DNA of 64,000 nt, from NCBI RefSeq assembly GCF_008974245.1, contig NZ_BBZI01000008.1, forward strand, positions 673,516 to 737,515, given 5' to 3'. This document shows positions 50,697 through 59,672 of the stretch, piece by piece. Source of the DNA: Streptomyces abyssomicinicus (lineage in GTDB: Bacteria > Actinomycetota > Actinomycetes > Streptomycetales > Streptomycetaceae). The notes under the pieces are model-generated. The model was not told the origin of the DNA. It saw only the letters and a program-made list of their open reading frames with translations, and searched no databases. A program made the position numbers and the translations under genes. Numbering within the stretch: position 1 is the stretch's first letter; the number at the start of each line of letters is the position of its first letter.

Positions 50697-52079
50697 TCAG
50701 GCCTCCTTGGACTCCTCGGCGGACTCCTCGGCGGGCGCCTCGGCGGCGTCGGCGGACTCGTCCTCGTCGTCGCTCAGGTCGACGACCTCACCGTTGGTGT
50801 CCTTGACCGTGGCCGACTCGACGACCAGCGCCAGCGCCTTGCCGCGGGCGACCTCGCCGACGAGCATCGGGACCTGGTTGCCCTGGACGACCGCCTGGGC
50901 GAACTGGTCGGGGGACATGCCGGAGGACGCCGCACGCCGCATGAGGTGCTCGGTGAGCTCCTCCTGATTGACGTTCAGCTTCTCCTTGTTGACCAGCGCG
51001 TCGAGCACGAACTGGGTCTTGATGCCCTTGACCGCCGCCTCGCGGGTCTCGGTCTCGAACTCCTCGGCCGTCTTGCCCTGGATCTCGAGGTACTTGTCGA
51101 GGTCGAGGCCCATCTGGCCGAGCTGGTGGTGCTCGAGGTTGTGCTTGCGGGTCTGGATCTCGTCCTCGAGCAGCTTCTCGGGGATCGGGACCTCGATCAG
51201 CTCGAGCAGCTTGTCCAGCACGCGCTCCTGCGCCTGCGTGGCCTGGTCGTACTGCTTCATGTTCTCCAGGCGCTTGCGGCTGTCCGCCTTGAGCTCCTCG
51301 AGGGTGTCGAACTCGGAGGCGAGCTGGGCGAACTCGTCGTCGAGCTCGGGCAGCTCGCGGGAGGCGACCTGGCCGACCTTGACGGTGATCTCAGCCTGCT
51401 TGCCGGCGGCGGAGCCGCCCTTGAGCTCGGAGGCGAAGGTGGCTTCGCCACCGGCCTCCACGCCCTTGACGGCCTCGTCGATGCCGTCGAGCAGCTCACC
51501 CGAGCCGATGGTGTAGCTGACGTCCTTGGCGATGCCGTCCTCGAGGACCTCGCCGTCGACCTTGGCCTCGAGGTCCAGGGTCACCACGTCGCCGTCCTCG
51601 GCGGCGCGCTCCACCGGAGAGGTGGTGGCGAAGCGCTCACGCAGCTGCTCGACCGACTTGTCGATGTCCTCGTCGGTCACCTCGACGGCGTCGACCTCGA
51701 CCTCGATGCCGGAGAAGTCCTCGGGCAGCTCGATCTCGGGACGGATGTCGACCTCGGCGGTGAAGTTGAGCAGCTCACCGTCCTTGAGGTCCTTGATGTC
51801 GACCTCGGGCTGGCCCAGGACGTCGAGCTCGGCCTCGTTGACCGCCTGCGTGTAGAACTTCGGGAGGGCGTCGTTGATCGCCTCCTCGAGGACCGCACCG
51901 CGGCCGAACCGCTGGTCGATGACGCGGGCCGGGATCTTGCCCTTGCGGAAGCCCTTCACCGTGACCTGCTGGTTGATCTTCTTGTACGCCGCGTCGAGGC
52001 TGTCCTTGAGCTCCTCGAAGGGCACCTCGACAGTGAGCCGAACCCGGGTCGGGTTCAGGGTCTCCACGGCGCTCTTCAC
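50697..52079 (-). CDS. tig: Trigger factor, ribosome-associated chaperone and prolyl isomerase
   Basis: 460 residues in three domains: a ribosome-binding N-domain (signature VTVKGFRKGKIPARVIDQRF), a FKBP-type prolyl isomerase domain (EDGDVVTLDLEAKVDGE), and a helical C-domain forming the chaperone arms, ending in an acidic tail (DDEDESADAAEAPAEESAEE). It binds at the exit tunnel and shields nascent chains. The GTG at 52079 has AAGGAG 8 nt upstream; the open frame reaches 52247 only because the tRNA-proximal leader lacks stops. It is upstream of clpP1P2-clpX, the usual order. Confidence 0.97.
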   Translation of the reverse strand: MKSAVETLNPTRVRLTVEVPFEELKDSLDAAYKKINQQVTVKGFRKGKIPARVIDQRFGRGAVLEEAINDALPKFYTQAVNEAELDVLGQPEVDIKDLKDGELLNFTAEVDIRPEIELPEDFSGIEVEVDAVEVTDEDIDKSVEQLRERFATTSPVERAAEDGDVVTLDLEAKVDGEVLEDGIAKDVSYTIGSGELLDGIDEAVKGVEAGGEATFASELKGGSAAGKQAEITVKVGQVASRELPELDDEFAQLASEFDTLEELKADSRKRLENMKQYDQATQAQERVLDKLLELIEVPIPEKLLEDEIQTRKHNLEHHQLGQMGLDLDKYLEIQGKTAEEFETETREAAVKGIKTQFVLDALVNKEKLNVNQEELTEHLMRRAASSGMSPDQFAQAVVQGNQVPMLVGEVARGKALALVVESATVKDTNGEVVDLSDDEDESADAAEAPAEESAEESKEA

Positions 52080-52207
52080 GGTTCGGTCTCCTTGTGGCTG
52101 ACTGCTTGGGTTCGCCGGGACCAGAGCGGTCCGGCGGATCGCGCACCGGTGCGGCTTCGGCGTCAGGCTCTGGAGCTTCACGGCTGACTGCACACGGGCG
52201 CGCTTGC

Positions 52208-52236
52208 ATAGTAGCCGCAGCCGCCACACCGCCCAA
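52208..52236 (-). promoter_or_regulatory. Probable promoter of tig
   Basis: On the minus strand TTGGGC (52236-52231) and TACTAT (52213-52208) are spaced by 17 nt, a fair match to the vegetative consensus. The leader would be about 120 nt. Confidence 0.5.
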
Positions 52237-52241
52237 AAGGC

Positions 52242-52273
52242 GATCACCGGACCCCAAGGGGCGCCCGGTGATC
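52242..52273 (-). terminator. Terminator of tRNA-Pro
   Basis: GATCACCGG (52242-52250) pairs with CCGGTGATC (52265-52273), with an inner CCCC-AA-GGGG stem, 8 nt downstream of the tRNA 3' end. Confidence 0.85.
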
Positions 52274-52280
52274 ATCTGTG

Positions 52281-52354
52281 TCGGGGTGGCGGGATTTGAA
52301 CCCACGGCCTTCCGCTCCCAAAGCGGACGCGCTGCCAAGCTGCGCCACACCCCG
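52281..52354 (-). tRNA. tRNA-Pro (anticodon TGG)
   Basis: 74 nt on the minus strand with a 7-bp acceptor stem CGGGGTG/CACCCCG, D arm GCGC/GCGC, anticodon stem TCCGC/GCGGA around loop TTTGGGA (anticodon TGG), T arm GTGGG-TTCAAAT-CCCGC and discriminator A. CCA is not encoded. Confidence 0.97.
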
Positions 52355-52567
52355 TCTGGTGCGATCCGTAGGGTACACGCGGCACGGCCGCCCGGCCGCC
52401 CCTTTCCACGCCGCCGGACACGGGGTCGTGGCGGGGCGTCGGATGGCCGCAAACCGGCGGGCGGAGCGGCGCCGCGGGAGGGTCACGCGGAAGAGGAGAT
52501 GCAGTCGGGTGCGACGACCCGCTAACATGCCTTCTGTCGCCGTGGCTCGGCCACCGGCGTCACCTGT

Positions 52568-52638
52568 GCGGGCGTAGCTCAATGGTAGAGCCCTAGTCTT
52601 CCAAACTAGCTACGCGGGTTCGATTCCCGTCGCCCGCT
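52568..52638 (+). tRNA. tRNA-Gly (anticodon TCC)
   Basis: 71 nt with acceptor stem GCGGGCG/CGCCCGC, D arm GCTC/GAGC, anticodon stem CTAGT/ACTAG around loop CTTCCAA (anticodon TCC), T loop TTCGATT and discriminator T. CCA is not encoded. It is divergent from tRNA-Pro and followed by a perfect palindromic terminator. Confidence 0.97.
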
Positions 52639-52644
52639 CCGATG

Positions 52645-52690
52645 CCGAAGGCCCGGGACGAGAAGCATGCTTCTCGTCCCGGGCCTTCGG
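52645..52690. terminator. 46-bp perfect palindrome after tRNA-Gly
   Basis: The sequence from 52645 to 52690 is its own reverse complement over 46 bp, centred on GCATGC (arms contain GAAGGCCCGGGACGAGAAGC). It starts 7 nt after the tRNA. As RNA it forms a hairpin of about 21 bp with a 4-nt loop, a very strong terminator on either strand. Confidence 0.9.
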
Positions 52691-52784
52691 TCGTCCCCGG
52701 CGCCTCGCCACCGCCGTCCGCGGGCCGCCGCCGCCCGGGCCGGGGGAACGTTTCGCCGACGGCCGCGGCAACGTCACGCGGCGC

Positions 52785-52979
52785 TCAGATGTTTATCGAG
52801 TTGATCATTGCCGCGAGGGAGTCGAGGAACCTCTGGATGTCGTCGGCCATTCCCGTCGACGCCAGGAAGAATCCGAAGAACATGGCGACGATCGCCGGCC
52901 CCGCCTTGAGGGATCCGCCCCGAATCAGGACGACGAGGACGATTCCCAGCAGAAGCACCACAGACAGTGAAATGGCCAC
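52785..52979 (-). CDS. Small hydrophobic membrane protein
   Basis: 64 residues with two membrane helices (ISLSVVLLLGIVLVVLIRGG and AGPAIVAMFFGFFLASTGMA) and a short amphipathic end. Similar small proteins with a GGSLKAGPA-type link occur in many streptomycete chromosomes and, as far as I recall, on their plasmids and integrative elements. Its function is unknown. The GTG at 52979 is preceded by a weak CAGG. It lies alone between the tRNA-Gly terminator and an AT-richer spacer. Confidence 0.65.
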   Translation of the reverse strand: MAISLSVVLLLGIVLVVLIRGGSLKAGPAIVAMFFGFFLASTGMADDIQRFLDSLAAMINSINI

Positions 52980-53538
52980 GCCTGATCACACCCTCGGTCG
53001 GTCCGCTTGCCGCCATGGGATGTACCCGGCCCATCCCCGGCCAACCCATCGTGCCACCCAACTCGCCCCTCACGCACGGCCGATGGAGCGCGAGGGACAC
53101 CCCTCGACCGCATGTTCGGGATTCGAGAATAAAATTATGACCCTACCGGCTGGGCCATTCGACAATTCCTCCGAAAGGTACTGCCGATAATTCCCGCACA
53201 ACCGTTTCCTCATATCCACAGACGCCGCGCAGCCCCCACGTACGTTCATGGGACCCATGCCCGACTTGGTGGCATTTGAGATGAAATAGGCTTACCTAAA
53301 AGGGATGTTCAGCCCTCGGACGCGGCCGCTCCGCATTGTGCCGATCGTCACAAAAACAAGAGACATCGCAGGTGAATCCGGGGGTATCCGTGGGTGAGGC
53401 GGTCATTCACCGACCCTGCGTTTTTCGGATTCGTACAACCGACGCTAGGGTGCCTCAGATGTTTCACGTTGCCTCGTCCCCCTCACGTGCGACGACGAAC
53501 GTCCGGACTCTCCACCCCCGCCCGCGGGGTGGTCGCCG
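52980..53538. other. AT-richer spacer before the acyltransferase gene
   Basis: 559 nt without a convincing gene. The part at about 53100-53480 is visibly less GC-rich than the rest of the window. It contains an iron-box-like site (53281-53299), a palindrome CATGGGACCCATG (53247-53259) and a possible -10 TAGGGT at about 53448-53453 for the downstream gene. Short open frames on both strands lack codon bias. Confidence 0.6.
53281..53299 (+). promoter_or_regulatory. IdeR/DmdR-like iron box, imperfect
   Basis: ATGAAATAGGCTTACCTAA agrees with the 19-bp iron box TTAGGTTAGGCTAACCTAA at 13 positions; the right part TAGGCTTACCTAA is nearly perfect, the left part poor. It lies about 240 bp upstream of the acyltransferase gene. 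Iron control is a hypothesis. Confidence 0.4.
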
Positions 53539-54672
53539 GTGAACGCGCCGCCGCAGCCGCACAGCAACCAGCGAAGCCAGCGCGATCCGCTCCCCCGGGC
53601 CGGGCGGCGGGACTCGTTCTTCGACAACGCCAAGTACCTGGCCATCGTCCTCGTGGCCATGGGTCACAGCTGGGAACCCCTCCGCGACGACAACCGGGCC
53701 CTGGCCGTCCTCTACATGGTCGTGTACGCCTTCCACATGCCGGCGTTCATCGTGATCTCCGGTTACTTCTCGCGCTCGTTCGCGTTTAAGCCGCACCAGA
53801 TCAAGCGCCTGCTGAGCGGCGTGGTGGTGCCCTACATCGTCTTCGAGACCGCCTACTCGCTCTTCCGCCGCTGGGCGCACGACCCCGACGCCCCGGTGAG
53901 CCTGCTGGACCCCTGGTACCTGACCTGGTTCCTGGCCGCCCTCTTCATCTGGCGGCTGACCACCCCGATCTGGCGCTCCCTGCGGTATCCGCTGGCCGTG
54001 GCCCTGGCGATCGCCATGCTGGCGACCGTCTCGCCGAAGATCGGCAACGACCTGGACATGCAGCGCGCCCTGCAGTTCCTGCCGTACTTCGTGCTGGGGC
54101 TGTGCCTGAAGCCTGAGCACTTCAAGCTGGTGCGCACCTGGCGGATGCGGATCTTGGCGCTGCCGGTCTTCGCCGTGGCGCTGGCGGTGGGCTGGTGGGC
54201 CAAGGGCAACATGAACCCCGACTGGTTCTACCACCGCGACGCGGCCCAGGAGCTGGGCGGCGACTGGTGGATCGGACCGCTGATGACGCTGGGCATGTTC
54301 GGCTGCTCGGTGCTGCTCACGGCCTGCTTCTTCGCCTGGGTGCCGGGGCGGCGGCTCTGGTTCACCGCGCTCGGGGCGGGGACCATCTCCGGCTACCTGC
54401 TGCACGGGTTCCTGGTGAAGGGCGGCATCTGGTTCGGCTGGTTCGACCACGTGAGCGGCCCGCTGGGCGTGCTGCTGTGCACGGCGGTGGCGGCGGCCGC
54501 GGTCACCGTCCTCTGCACGGCGCCGGTGCGCAAGGTGCTGAAGCCGGTGCTGGAGCCGAACCTGGACCGCTTCTTCCGGGAGGACGACGCCGCCGGAAGG
54601 GCGGCCAAGACCTCCGCCCCGGCCGAGGGACCGGCCACCACGGACCGCCCGAAGGTCCCTGCCGGGGTCTGA
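53539..54672 (+). CDS. Acyltransferase, fucose 4-O-acetylase-like membrane protein
   Basis: 377 residues with about ten hydrophobic helices. The N-terminal motif DSFFDNAKYLAIVLVAMGHS followed by YAFHMPAFIVISGYFSRSF is typical of the family that O-acetylates sugars and other cell-surface groups. A 35-residue polar tail ends the protein. The GTG at 53539 follows GGGTGG. It stands alone between the AT-richer spacer and a hairpin. Substrate unknown; acetylation of a wall glycopolymer would suit the rest of the window, but nothing links it directly. Confidence 0.86.
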   Translation: MNAPPQPHSNQRSQRDPLPRAGRRDSFFDNAKYLAIVLVAMGHSWEPLRDDNRALAVLYMVVYAFHMPAFIVISGYFSRSFAFKPHQIKRLLSGVVVPYIVFETAYSLFRRWAHDPDAPVSLLDPWYLTWFLAALFIWRLTTPIWRSLRYPLAVALAIAMLATVSPKIGNDLDMQRALQFLPYFVLGLCLKPEHFKLVRTWRMRILALPVFAVALAVGWWAKGNMNPDWFYHRDAAQELGGDWWIGPLMTLGMFGCSVLLTACFFAWVPGRRLWFTALGAGTISGYLLHGFLVKGGIWFGWFDHVSGPLGVLLCTAVAAAAVTVLCTAPVRKVLKPVLEPNLDRFFREDDAAGRAAKTSAPAEGPATTDRPKVPAGV

Positions 54673-54693
54673 CCCCGCCTCTTCCCGGCCATC

Positions 54694-54734
54694 ACGAAGG
54701 CCCCGCGGCGCCCGAGGCGCGGCGGGGCCTTCGT
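54694..54734 (+). terminator. Terminator of the acyltransferase gene
   Basis: Perfect 13-bp arms ACGAAGGCCCCGC (54694-54706) and its complement (54722-54734) with a 15-nt loop, 21 nt after the stop codon. Confidence 0.82.
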
Positions 54735-54779
54735 CATGCCCGGACCGCACGGGGACGCGGTGGGCCGGGTGGCGCGGGG

Positions 54780-55157
<378 letters not shown>

Positions 55158-55159
55158 GT

Positions 55160-56317
55160 TCAGCCGGTGCGGGAGATGAGGAGGAGGGCGCGGTCGTCGT
55201 TGACGTCCTTCGCGACGGCCTCGATCAGGTGCCACGCGGCGCCCTCGAAGCCGCCGGCCACGTACCGGTCGGCCTCACCGGTGAGGCGGTCGATGCCCTC
55301 CACCAGGTCGCGTTCGGCGGTCTCCACCAGGCCGTCGGTGAAGAGCATCAGCACGTCGCCGGGGCGCAGCGACCCCTTGCAGGGGTCGAAGGAGGCGCCG
55401 TCGTAGACGCCGAGCAGCGGCCCCTCGGCCGTCTTCTCCTCCCAGCGCCCGGTGCCCGCGGACAGCTGGAGCCCCGGCGGGTGGCCCGCCGAGTAGAGCT
55501 CGTAGTCGCCGGTGTCCAGGTCGAGGACCAGGTGGATGGAGGTGGCGAAGCCCTCGTCCCAGTCCTGCCGGAGCAGGTAGCCGTTGGCGGCGGGCAGGAA
55601 CGCGTGCGGTGGAAGCGATCCCAGCAGGCCGCCGAACGCGCCGGACAGCAGCAGCGCCCGCGACCCGGCGTCCATGCCCTTGCCGGAGACGTCAGTGAGG
55701 ACGACCTCCAGGGTGCGGCCCTCGTTGGTGCGCGCCGCGACCACGAAGTCGCCGGAGAAGGACTGGCCGCCGGCCGGACGCAGCGCCATCTCCCGGTGCC
55801 AGCCGGCCGGCAGGTCGGGCAGGGCGCTCTGCACCCGGATGCGTTCGCGGAGGTCGAAGAGCATGGTGCCGCCGCGCCGCCAGGGCACGCCGACCCGGCT
55901 GCGGAACTGCGCGACCAGCAGGCCCACGAAGCCGCAGGCGGCGACCACCAGCACCACACCGGGGGTGACGCGGGCGAACCCGTCCGGGTAGGGCCGCAGG
56001 GCCAGCGCCTCCACGATCAGCGCGGTGGCCGCGGCCGCGTAGAGGGCGAGCAGGCTGGCGGGCCGCAGCAGCAGACCGCCCACCACGATGGGCAGCACCA
56101 GGGCCGCCGGGGTGAACCAGACGGCGTTGGCGAGGGTGAGGCTCGCGATCAGGGGAATGGTGAGGAGCAGGGCGACGAAGGCGATCCAGTCCGACCCGTC
56201 ACCCCGGAAGTAGTCGACCGCGGCTTTGCGCAGGCCGATGCGGGCCCGGTGGAACTGCTTCTTCATCCGGGCCGTGAACGTGTCGGCGGCCGAGCGCCTT
56301 TTCCGTCCTGCTGCCAT
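55160..56317 (-). CDS. Membrane-anchored SpoIIE-type PP2C serine phosphatase
   Basis: 385 residues. After a basic cytoplasmic start (MAAGRKRRSAADTF) come four to five helices (WIAFVALLLTIPLIASLTLA, ALVLPIVVGGLLLRPASLLA, VVLVVAACGFVGLLVAQF) and then the phosphatase domain: FSGDFVVAA and VLTDVSGKGMDA carry the metal-binding aspartates, and YSAGHPPGL and LMLFTDGLVE are further family motifs. Such proteins dephosphorylate anti-anti-sigma factors in partner switching; the sensor input here is not visible. The ATG at 56317 is used. Its TGA stop is followed in frame by 141 open codons of Pro/Ala-rich repeat. Confidence 0.9.
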   Translation of the reverse strand: MAAGRKRRSAADTFTARMKKQFHRARIGLRKAAVDYFRGDGSDWIAFVALLLTIPLIASLTLANAVWFTPAALVLPIVVGGLLLRPASLLALYAAAATALIVEALALRPYPDGFARVTPGVVLVVAACGFVGLLVAQFRSRVGVPWRRGGTMLFDLRERIRVQSALPDLPAGWHREMALRPAGGQSFSGDFVVAARTNEGRTLEVVLTDVSGKGMDAGSRALLLSGAFGGLLGSLPPHAFLPAANGYLLRQDWDEGFATSIHLVLDLDTGDYELYSAGHPPGLQLSAGTGRWEEKTAEGPLLGVYDGASFDPCKGSLRPGDVLMLFTDGLVETAERDLVEGIDRLTGEADRYVAGGFEGAAWHLIEAVAKDVNDDRALLLISRTG

Positions 56318-56337
56318 CGCTTGGGACCCTATCCAGC

Positions 56338-56364
56338 GGACCCCCTCCCTGGCACGGGAGGTCC
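56338..56364 (-). terminator. Imperfect hairpin between nei-like gene and phosphatase gene
   Basis: CCTCCC (56344-56349) pairs with GGGAGG (56356-56361) around a 6-nt loop, with a flanking GGA/TCC pair and a bulge. It may end the DNA-glycosylase transcript. Confidence 0.4.
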
Positions 56365-56445
56365 CACTTGTCCCCCGTCCGGGGCGGGATTCGGGCCGGA
56401 AGTCCCTGCCTTCCCCGCCGTCCCCCCGGGGGTTTCGGCCGCCGG

Positions 56446-57315
56446 TCACGCGCCGGGCACGTTCGCGGGCTGGCAGCCGGGGCACCAGAACAGGTTGCGC
56501 GCCGCCAGTTCGGCGGTGCGGACGGCCAGGCCGCAGACGTGGCACGCCTGGCCGGTGCGCCGGTAGACGTAGACCTCGCCGCCGTGGTCGTCGACGCGGG
56601 GCGGGCGGCCCATGGCCTCGGGCTCGTGCTCGGGGCGCACGGTGTCGATGCGGTTGTTCCGGACGCCCTCGCGCATCAGCTCCACCAGGTCGGCCCAGAT
56701 CGCGTCCCACTGCGCGCGGGTGAGGGCCCGGCCGGGCAGGTAGGGGTCGACGCCGTGCCGGAAGAGGACCTCGGCCCGGTAGACGTTCCCGACGCCGGCC
56801 ACCACCTTCTGGTCCATGAGCAGGGCGGCGACGGTGGTGCGGCTCCGCGAGATCCGGCGCCAGGCGGCGTCCGGGTCGGCGTCCGCACGCAGCGGGTCGG
56901 GGCCCAGGCGGTCGTGTATCGCCTGCTTCTCGCCCGGGGTGATCAGCGCGCAGGTGGTGGGGCCGCGCAGGTCCATGAAGGCCGTCGGGCCGGCCAGGCG
57001 CAGGCGGACGGTGTCGGCCGGCCAGGGCGGCGGCGCTGAGCCGAAGGCGACCTTGCCGAAGAGGCCGAGGTGGACGTGGACCCAGGCGGTGTTCCCGGGA
57101 TCCGCGGGGGCTCCGGGCCCCGGGGACCCTGCGAAGCCCGGGAACCCCAGGAAGAGGTGCTTGCCGTGTGCCTCGGCGGACGTCATCCCGGCGCCGTCGA
57201 CCAGGGCCGCGCCGTCGGCGAACTTTCCCTGGGGGCTGCTGACGCGCACCGGGGCGTGCAGGAAGCGCTCGGCGCAGTCCTGGGCGAGCCGGTGGATGGT
57301 GTGCCCTTCCGGCAC
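56446..57315 (-). CDS. Fpg/Nei-family DNA glycosylase/AP lyase
   Basis: 289 residues. After the start codon the protein begins PEGHTIHRLAQD, with the catalytic proline 2 and glutamate 3 of the family (Nei-like, since His follows PEG). The helix-two-turn-helix segment ALLMDQKVVAGVGNVYRAEV and the C-terminal zinc finger (CHVC and CPGC) are intact. It removes oxidised bases and cuts the abasic site. The GTG at 57315 has GGAG upstream; the open frame reaches 57360. Same strand as rpiB, with a hairpin between. Confidence 0.93.
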   Translation of the reverse strand: MPEGHTIHRLAQDCAERFLHAPVRVSSPQGKFADGAALVDGAGMTSAEAHGKHLFLGFPGFAGSPGPGAPADPGNTAWVHVHLGLFGKVAFGSAPPPWPADTVRLRLAGPTAFMDLRGPTTCALITPGEKQAIHDRLGPDPLRADADPDAAWRRISRSRTTVAALLMDQKVVAGVGNVYRAEVLFRHGVDPYLPGRALTRAQWDAIWADLVELMREGVRNNRIDTVRPEHEPEAMGRPPRVDDHGGEVYVYRRTGQACHVCGLAVRTAELAARNLFWCPGCQPANVPGA

Positions 57316-57349
57316 GGCGTCTTCTCCGTTCTGCCCCGCTCCACGGCAC

Positions 57350-57376
57350 GGCCCCCGCACGTCACGTACGGGGGCC
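57350..57376 (-). terminator. Terminator of rpiB
   Basis: GGCCCCCG (57350-57357) pairs with CGGGGGCC (57369-57376); inside, ACGT and ACGT continue the symmetry. It is about 50 nt past the rpiB stop codon. Confidence 0.7.
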
Positions 57377-57426
57377 GGCGAGGTCCTGGGGCGTGGGGCT
57401 GCCGCGGCGTTCCGCCGCTGCGGCCG

Positions 57427-57912
<486 letters not shown>

Positions 57913-58034
57913 GGTCCGAGTGTGACATGGACGCGAGCGGGCACCGCGCACGGGGCGGCGGTTCCGGCACGGCTCGGAATTCCGGAAACTGTGATCTCGG
58001 CCATAGGAGCGAAGGCAAAGCCGCGATAAAAATC

Positions 58035-58051
58035 CGGAACCTCAGGTTCCG
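58035..58051. promoter_or_regulatory. Palindrome between rpiB and the permease gene
   Basis: CGGAACC-TCA-GGTTCCG, perfect 7-bp arms, 110 bp upstream of the permease ATG in an otherwise gene-free divergent spacer. It is the size of a repressor site, but I know no matching regulator. Confidence 0.35.
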
Positions 58052-58160
58052 CGGAAGCCCTTCCTCCGTTTCACTGGACCATCGCTTCGGCGGCCTCCCC
58101 GCATGCCCCACGAGGGCGGGGGAACCTCACACGCATCAACCCGGCGTAAGGAACAGCTCC

Positions 58161-59600
58161 ATGACTTCTGGCGGACACGAGGGCTCCGGCCTTCAGGCCG
58201 GCCTCAAGAACCGGCATCTGACGATGATCGCCATCGGCGGCGTCATCGGCGCGGGTCTCTTCGTCGGTTCGAGCAGCGGCATCGCCGCCGCCGGCCCCGG
58301 CATCCTGCTGTCGTACGCCCTGGTGGGCGCGCTCGTCGTGTTCGTGATGCGGATGCTCGGCGAGATGTCGGTCGCCAACCCGACCTCCGGTTCCTTCTCC
58401 GCCCACGCCGACCGCGCGCTGGGCCGCTGGGCGGGCTTCTCCATCGGCTGGCTCTACTGGTTCTTCTGGGTCGTGGTGCTCGCCGTCGAGGCGACGGCGG
58501 GCGCGGTGATCCTGGAGGGCTGGATCCCGGCCGTGCCGCAGTGGGCCTGGGCGCTGATCGTGATGATCGTGCTCACCGCGACCAACCTGGCCTCCGTCGG
58601 CAACTACGGCGAGTTCGAGTTCTGGTTCGCGGGCATCAAGGTCGTCGCCATCGGCGCGTTCATCGTGATCGGCCTGCTGGCGGTCTTCGGGGTGCTGCCG
58701 GGCGTGGACGCCGAGCAGGCCTCCTGGTCCAACCTGACGGAGCACGGCGGCTTCCTGCCGCACGGCGCCGGCGCGATCCTGACCGGTGTCCTGCTGGTCG
58801 TCTTCTCCTTCATGGGGTCCGAGATCCCGACGCTGGCCGCCGGTGAGGCCGAGGACCCGCAGAAGGCCGTCACCCAGGCCACCAACAGCATCATCTGGCG
58901 GATCGGCGTCTTCTACCTGGGCTCGATCCTCATGGTCGTCACCCTGCTGCCGTGGGACTCGAAGAAGATCGCCGAGGACGGCTCGTACGTGGCCGCGCTC
59001 GACTCGCTGGGCATCCCGCACGCCGGTCAGATCATGAACTTCATCATCCTGACCTCGGTGCTCTCCTGCCTGAACTCCGGTCTGTACACCGCCTCGCGGA
59101 TGGCGCACTCGCTCGGCCGCCGGGGCGACGCGCCGAAGGCGTTCGCCAGCACCACGGGCAACGGCGTGCCGCGGGTGGCGATCCTGGCGTCGGTGGTCTT
59201 CGGCTTCGTCGCGGTGTTCTTCAACTACGCGTTCCCGGACACCGTCTTCCTCTTCCTGCTCAACTCCTCGGGCGCGGTGGCGCTCTTCGTGTGGCTGGTG
59301 ATCTGTGTGTCGCAGCTGCGCATGCGCCGGATCGTGATGCGGGAGGCGCCGGAGAAGCTGGTCGTGAAGATGTGGCTCTTCCCGTACCTGACGTGGGCGT
59401 GCATCGCGTTCATCGTCTTCGTGATCGGCTACATGCTGACCGACACGGAGAACGGGGGCCGGGACACGATGCTGCTGTCGCTGCTGGTCGCGGCGGTCGT
59501 GGTCGGCGTCGCCCTGGTCCGCCGCCGGGGCCGCACCCCCGCGGCCGTCCCCTCCGACGGCTCCTCCGACGACTCCACCTCGCAGCCGGCCGGGGTCTGA
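58161..59600 (+). CDS. Amino-acid permease, APC superfamily
   Basis: 479 residues with twelve predicted membrane helices. The AAT-family signature is near the start (LKNRHLTMIAIGGVIGAGLF, GPGILLSYALVGALVVFVMR), and GEFEFWFAGIKVVAIGAF follows in helix 5. It imports amino acids by proton symport; the substrate cannot be read from sequence alone. The ATG at 58161 has AAGGA 8 nt upstream. The permease at 60933-62369 is a clear paralogue; the two converge on an unrelated gene. Confidence 0.92.
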   Translation: MTSGGHEGSGLQAGLKNRHLTMIAIGGVIGAGLFVGSSSGIAAAGPGILLSYALVGALVVFVMRMLGEMSVANPTSGSFSAHADRALGRWAGFSIGWLYWFFWVVVLAVEATAGAVILEGWIPAVPQWAWALIVMIVLTATNLASVGNYGEFEFWFAGIKVVAIGAFIVIGLLAVFGVLPGVDAEQASWSNLTEHGGFLPHGAGAILTGVLLVVFSFMGSEIPTLAAGEAEDPQKAVTQATNSIIWRIGVFYLGSILMVVTLLPWDSKKIAEDGSYVAALDSLGIPHAGQIMNFIILTSVLSCLNSGLYTASRMAHSLGRRGDAPKAFASTTGNGVPRVAILASVVFGFVAVFFNYAFPDTVFLFLLNSSGAVALFVWLVICVSQLRMRRIVMREAPEKLVVKMWLFPYLTWACIAFIVFVIGYMLTDTENGGRDTMLLSLLVAAVVVGVALVRRRGRTPAAVPSDGSSDDSTSQPAGV

Positions 59601-59617
59601 CGCCCGCGCCCGTCCTC

Positions 59618-59657
59618 ACGGGACCCCCGCCGCCCGCCCGGGCGGCGGGGGTCCCGT
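59618..59657. terminator. Bidirectional terminator after the first permease
   Basis: Perfect 17-bp arms (59618-59634 and 59641-59657; ACGGGACCCCCGCCGCC type) with a 6-nt loop between two convergent stops. Confidence 0.88.
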
Positions 59658-59672
59658 CGTGAGCGGCGGCGG

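Noticed and set aside
53070..53258. 62-codon minus-strand frame in the AT-richer spacer
   Set aside because: Codon use is not that of a Streptomyces gene and the product resembles nothing I know.
52281..53538. tRNA-Pro/tRNA-Gly locus considered as an occupied integration site of a conjugative element
   Set aside because: No integrase, excisionase, replication or transfer gene is present, and I found no duplicated tRNA 3' end.
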